Part shown: positions 5,020-6,299 of the stretch, one piece after another | Numbering within the stretch: the first letter of the stretch is position 1 | How the letters are laid out: each line of letters begins with the position of its first letter | Assembly: GCA_045629845.1 (NCBI GenBank) | Contig: JAZQRZ010000140.1 | Location: 1 to 6,299 of the forward strand | Direction: 5' to 3' | Length of the DNA: 6,299 nucleotides | From: UBA9715 sp045629845 | GTDB taxonomy: Bacteria; Actinomycetota; Coriobacteriia; Coriobacteriales; Eggerthellaceae | Made by a program: the position numbers and the translations under genes | Notes under the pieces: model-generated | What the model saw: only the letters and a program-made list of their open reading frames with translations | Databases searched by the model: none | What the model was told of the DNA's origin: nothing

Positions 5020-6299
5020 TTAGTCGGCAGCACCGTTACTGGCAACAGGACCACTGCTAGCATGACCCAAATTGTAATCACGCAACAGCAGCTCGGCTTC
5101 CTGAGCAATAGTATCGCGCTTACGAGGTTCGGGAATATCGCCAGAACCCTGGCTAAATACCAGCTTGCCATCCTTGGCATCGACGTCGACAATCATGCCG
5201 CTTGTCCACTTCCCTTCCAAAATTTCCTCGGACAGCGGATCTTCAAGCAGACGCTGAATGGCGCGACGCAACGGACGCGCGCCAAAGGCCACATCGGTAC
5301 CTTCCTTGGCGATAAGTTTGCATGCTTCATCGGTAAGGTTGATAGACATGTTCTGCGCAATCATACGTTCACGCAAATCGCCAGCCATCAGGCGCACAAT
5401 CTGAACAATCTGATCTTCCGTTAAGCTCTTGAACACAATGATTTCATCGATACGGTTCAGGAATTCTGGACGGAACAGCTTCTTCAGTTCAGACATAACG
5501 CGACTTTGGATTTCTGTGTCAGACAAGCCCTTGTCAGGTTCTGACGAGAAGCCCAACGTTTGAGTTTGGGCAATCTCACGAGCACCCACATTCGAGGTCA
5601 TGATGATCACGGTGTTACGGAAATCAACCGTACGACCCTGACCATCGGTCAAGCGACCTTCTTCCAAAATCTGCAGCAAGATGTTGAACACATCCGGATG
5701 TGCCTTTTCGATTTCGTCAAACAGAACCACCGAATACGGACGCTGGCGCACAGCCTTAGTCAACTGACCGCCTTCATCAAAGCCCACATATCCCGGAGGC
5801 GAACCGACCAAGCGCGATACCGTATGCTTTTCCATGTATTCAGACATATCGAAGCTGATAAGCGCGTCTTCTGAATTAAACAGGAATTCTGCGAGCGCCT
5901 TTGAAAGCTCGGTCTTACCCACACCACTGGGGCCCAAGAAAATAAACGAACCAGCAGGACGCTTAGGATCTTTCAGACCCGAACGTGAGCGACGAATAGC
6001 CTTCGAAAGCGCAGTAACTGCTTCATCCTGACCAACGATGCGTTCGTGCAGTACGCTTTCCATACGAAGCAGCTTTTCTGTTTCGGCTTCAGTCAGGTTA
6101 GAAACTGGCACGCCTGTTGTCATCGACACCACATCAGCAATGTCTTGCAGCGTAATTTCTTGTACCGACTTAGCAGATTCTTCTTCCCATTCCTTCACTG
6201 CAGCTTCGCGACGCTCTTTCAGCGTGTTTTCTTCGTCACGCAGTTTTGCGGCACGCTCGAAATCTTGCGAAGCAATGGCCTCTTCCTTTTCGCCACGGA
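5020..6299 (-). CDS. clpC: ATP-dependent Clp protease ATP-binding subunit ClpC, C-terminal part (5' end outside the window)
   Basis: The last 425 residues of a Clp/Hsp100 AAA+ unfoldase, which unfolds proteins in the cytoplasm and feeds them to ClpP. The frame stays open to the window edge; residues 1-33 of the fragment include KEEAIASQDFERAAKLRDEE, a UVR-type helix pair that marks ClpC rather than ClpA or ClpB. The second AAA+ domain follows: Walker A GPSGVGKT (fragment 122-129), pore loop GYVG (169-172), Walker B VVLFDE (190-195), sensor 1 IIMTSN (231-236), the arginine finger in FLNRID (R282) and sensor 2 in GARPLRR (339-345). LGF (248-250) matches the ClpP-docking loop. The tail after about residue 385 is variable and ends in a Gly/Ala/Ser-rich stretch. 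The GTG at 6198-6196 is an internal valine, not a start. The first domain, N-domain and promoter are outside the window. Transcription ends in the hairpins at 4914-4838. Confidence 0.97.
   Translation of the reverse strand, partial: RGEKEEAIASQDFERAAKLRDEENTLKERREAAVKEWEEESAKSVQEITLQDIADVVSMTTGVPVSNLTEAETEKLLRMESVLHERIVGQDEAVTALSKAIRRSRSGLKDPKRPAGSFIFLGPSGVGKTELSKALAEFLFNSEDALISFDMSEYMEKHTVSRLVGSPPGYVGFDEGGQLTKAVRQRPYSVVLFDEIEKAHPDVFNILLQILEEGRLTDGQGRTVDFRNTVIIMTSNVGAREIAQTQTLGFSSEPDKGLSDTEIQSRVMSELKKLFRPEFLNRIDEIIVFKSLTEDQIVQIVRLMAGDLRERMIAQNMSINLTDEACKLIAKEGTDVAFGARPLRRAIQRLLEDPLSEEILEGKWTSGMIVDVDAKDGKLVFSQGSGDIPEPRKRDTIAQEAELLLRDYNLGHASSGPVASNGAAD

Noticed and set aside
6196..6198. GTG at 6198 as the start of a 392-residue Clp protein
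   Set aside because: The frame remains open upstream to the window edge and encodes the ClpC UVR-like segment, so this GTG is an internal valine.
1..6299. CRISPR array, tRNA or rRNA genes, insertion sequence genes
   Set aside because: I saw no regularly spaced direct repeats, no tRNA cloverleaf in the gaps and no transposase-like reading frame.

Overview
The window is a stretch of ordinary chromosome from a bacterium of middling GC content. All six genes lie on the minus strand, so transcription runs from high to low coordinates. Strong AGGAGG/GAGGTG-type ribosome binding sites, a UVR-containing ClpC and the order clpC - ispD - ispF - cysS point to a Gram-positive lineage. The same gene neighbourhood, with extra genes in between, is known from Bacillus and Mycobacterium. 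My best guess is Actinomycetota, class Coriobacteriia, but that is inference and needs a database search.

Layout in transcription order: the 3' two fifths or so of clpC (6299-5020, cut by the window edge); a 238-base gap (5019-4782) packed with four stem-loops, two of which look like minus-strand rho-independent terminators; ispD (4781-3918) and ispF (3918-3421), which share one base in TAATG; a 93-base gap with a terminator/attenuator-like hairpin next to the cysS ribosome binding site; cysS (3327-1876) followed after 8 bases by a U32-family gene (1867-578) that fits the tRNA-hydroxylation protein TrhP; a 266-base gap (577-312) holding a 144-base GC-rich element bounded by an imperfect 15-base inverted repeat; then the 5' end of a tyrA-type prephenate dehydrogenase gene (311-1, cut by the window edge).

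Functionally the window covers protein quality control (ClpC with ClpP), two steps of the MEP isoprenoid pathway (IspD, IspF), cysteine charging of tRNA (CysS), a probable wobble-uridine hydroxylation of tRNA (TrhP) and tyrosine synthesis (TyrA). The last two may be linked, because TrhP-dependent tRNA hydroxylation is reported to need prephenate, the substrate of TyrA.

I see no mobile-element gene, CRISPR array, tRNA or rRNA gene, and no obviously new multi-gene system. The most unusual part is the structured 425-568 element; next are the hairpin-rich clpC-ispD gap and the extended N-terminus of IspD.
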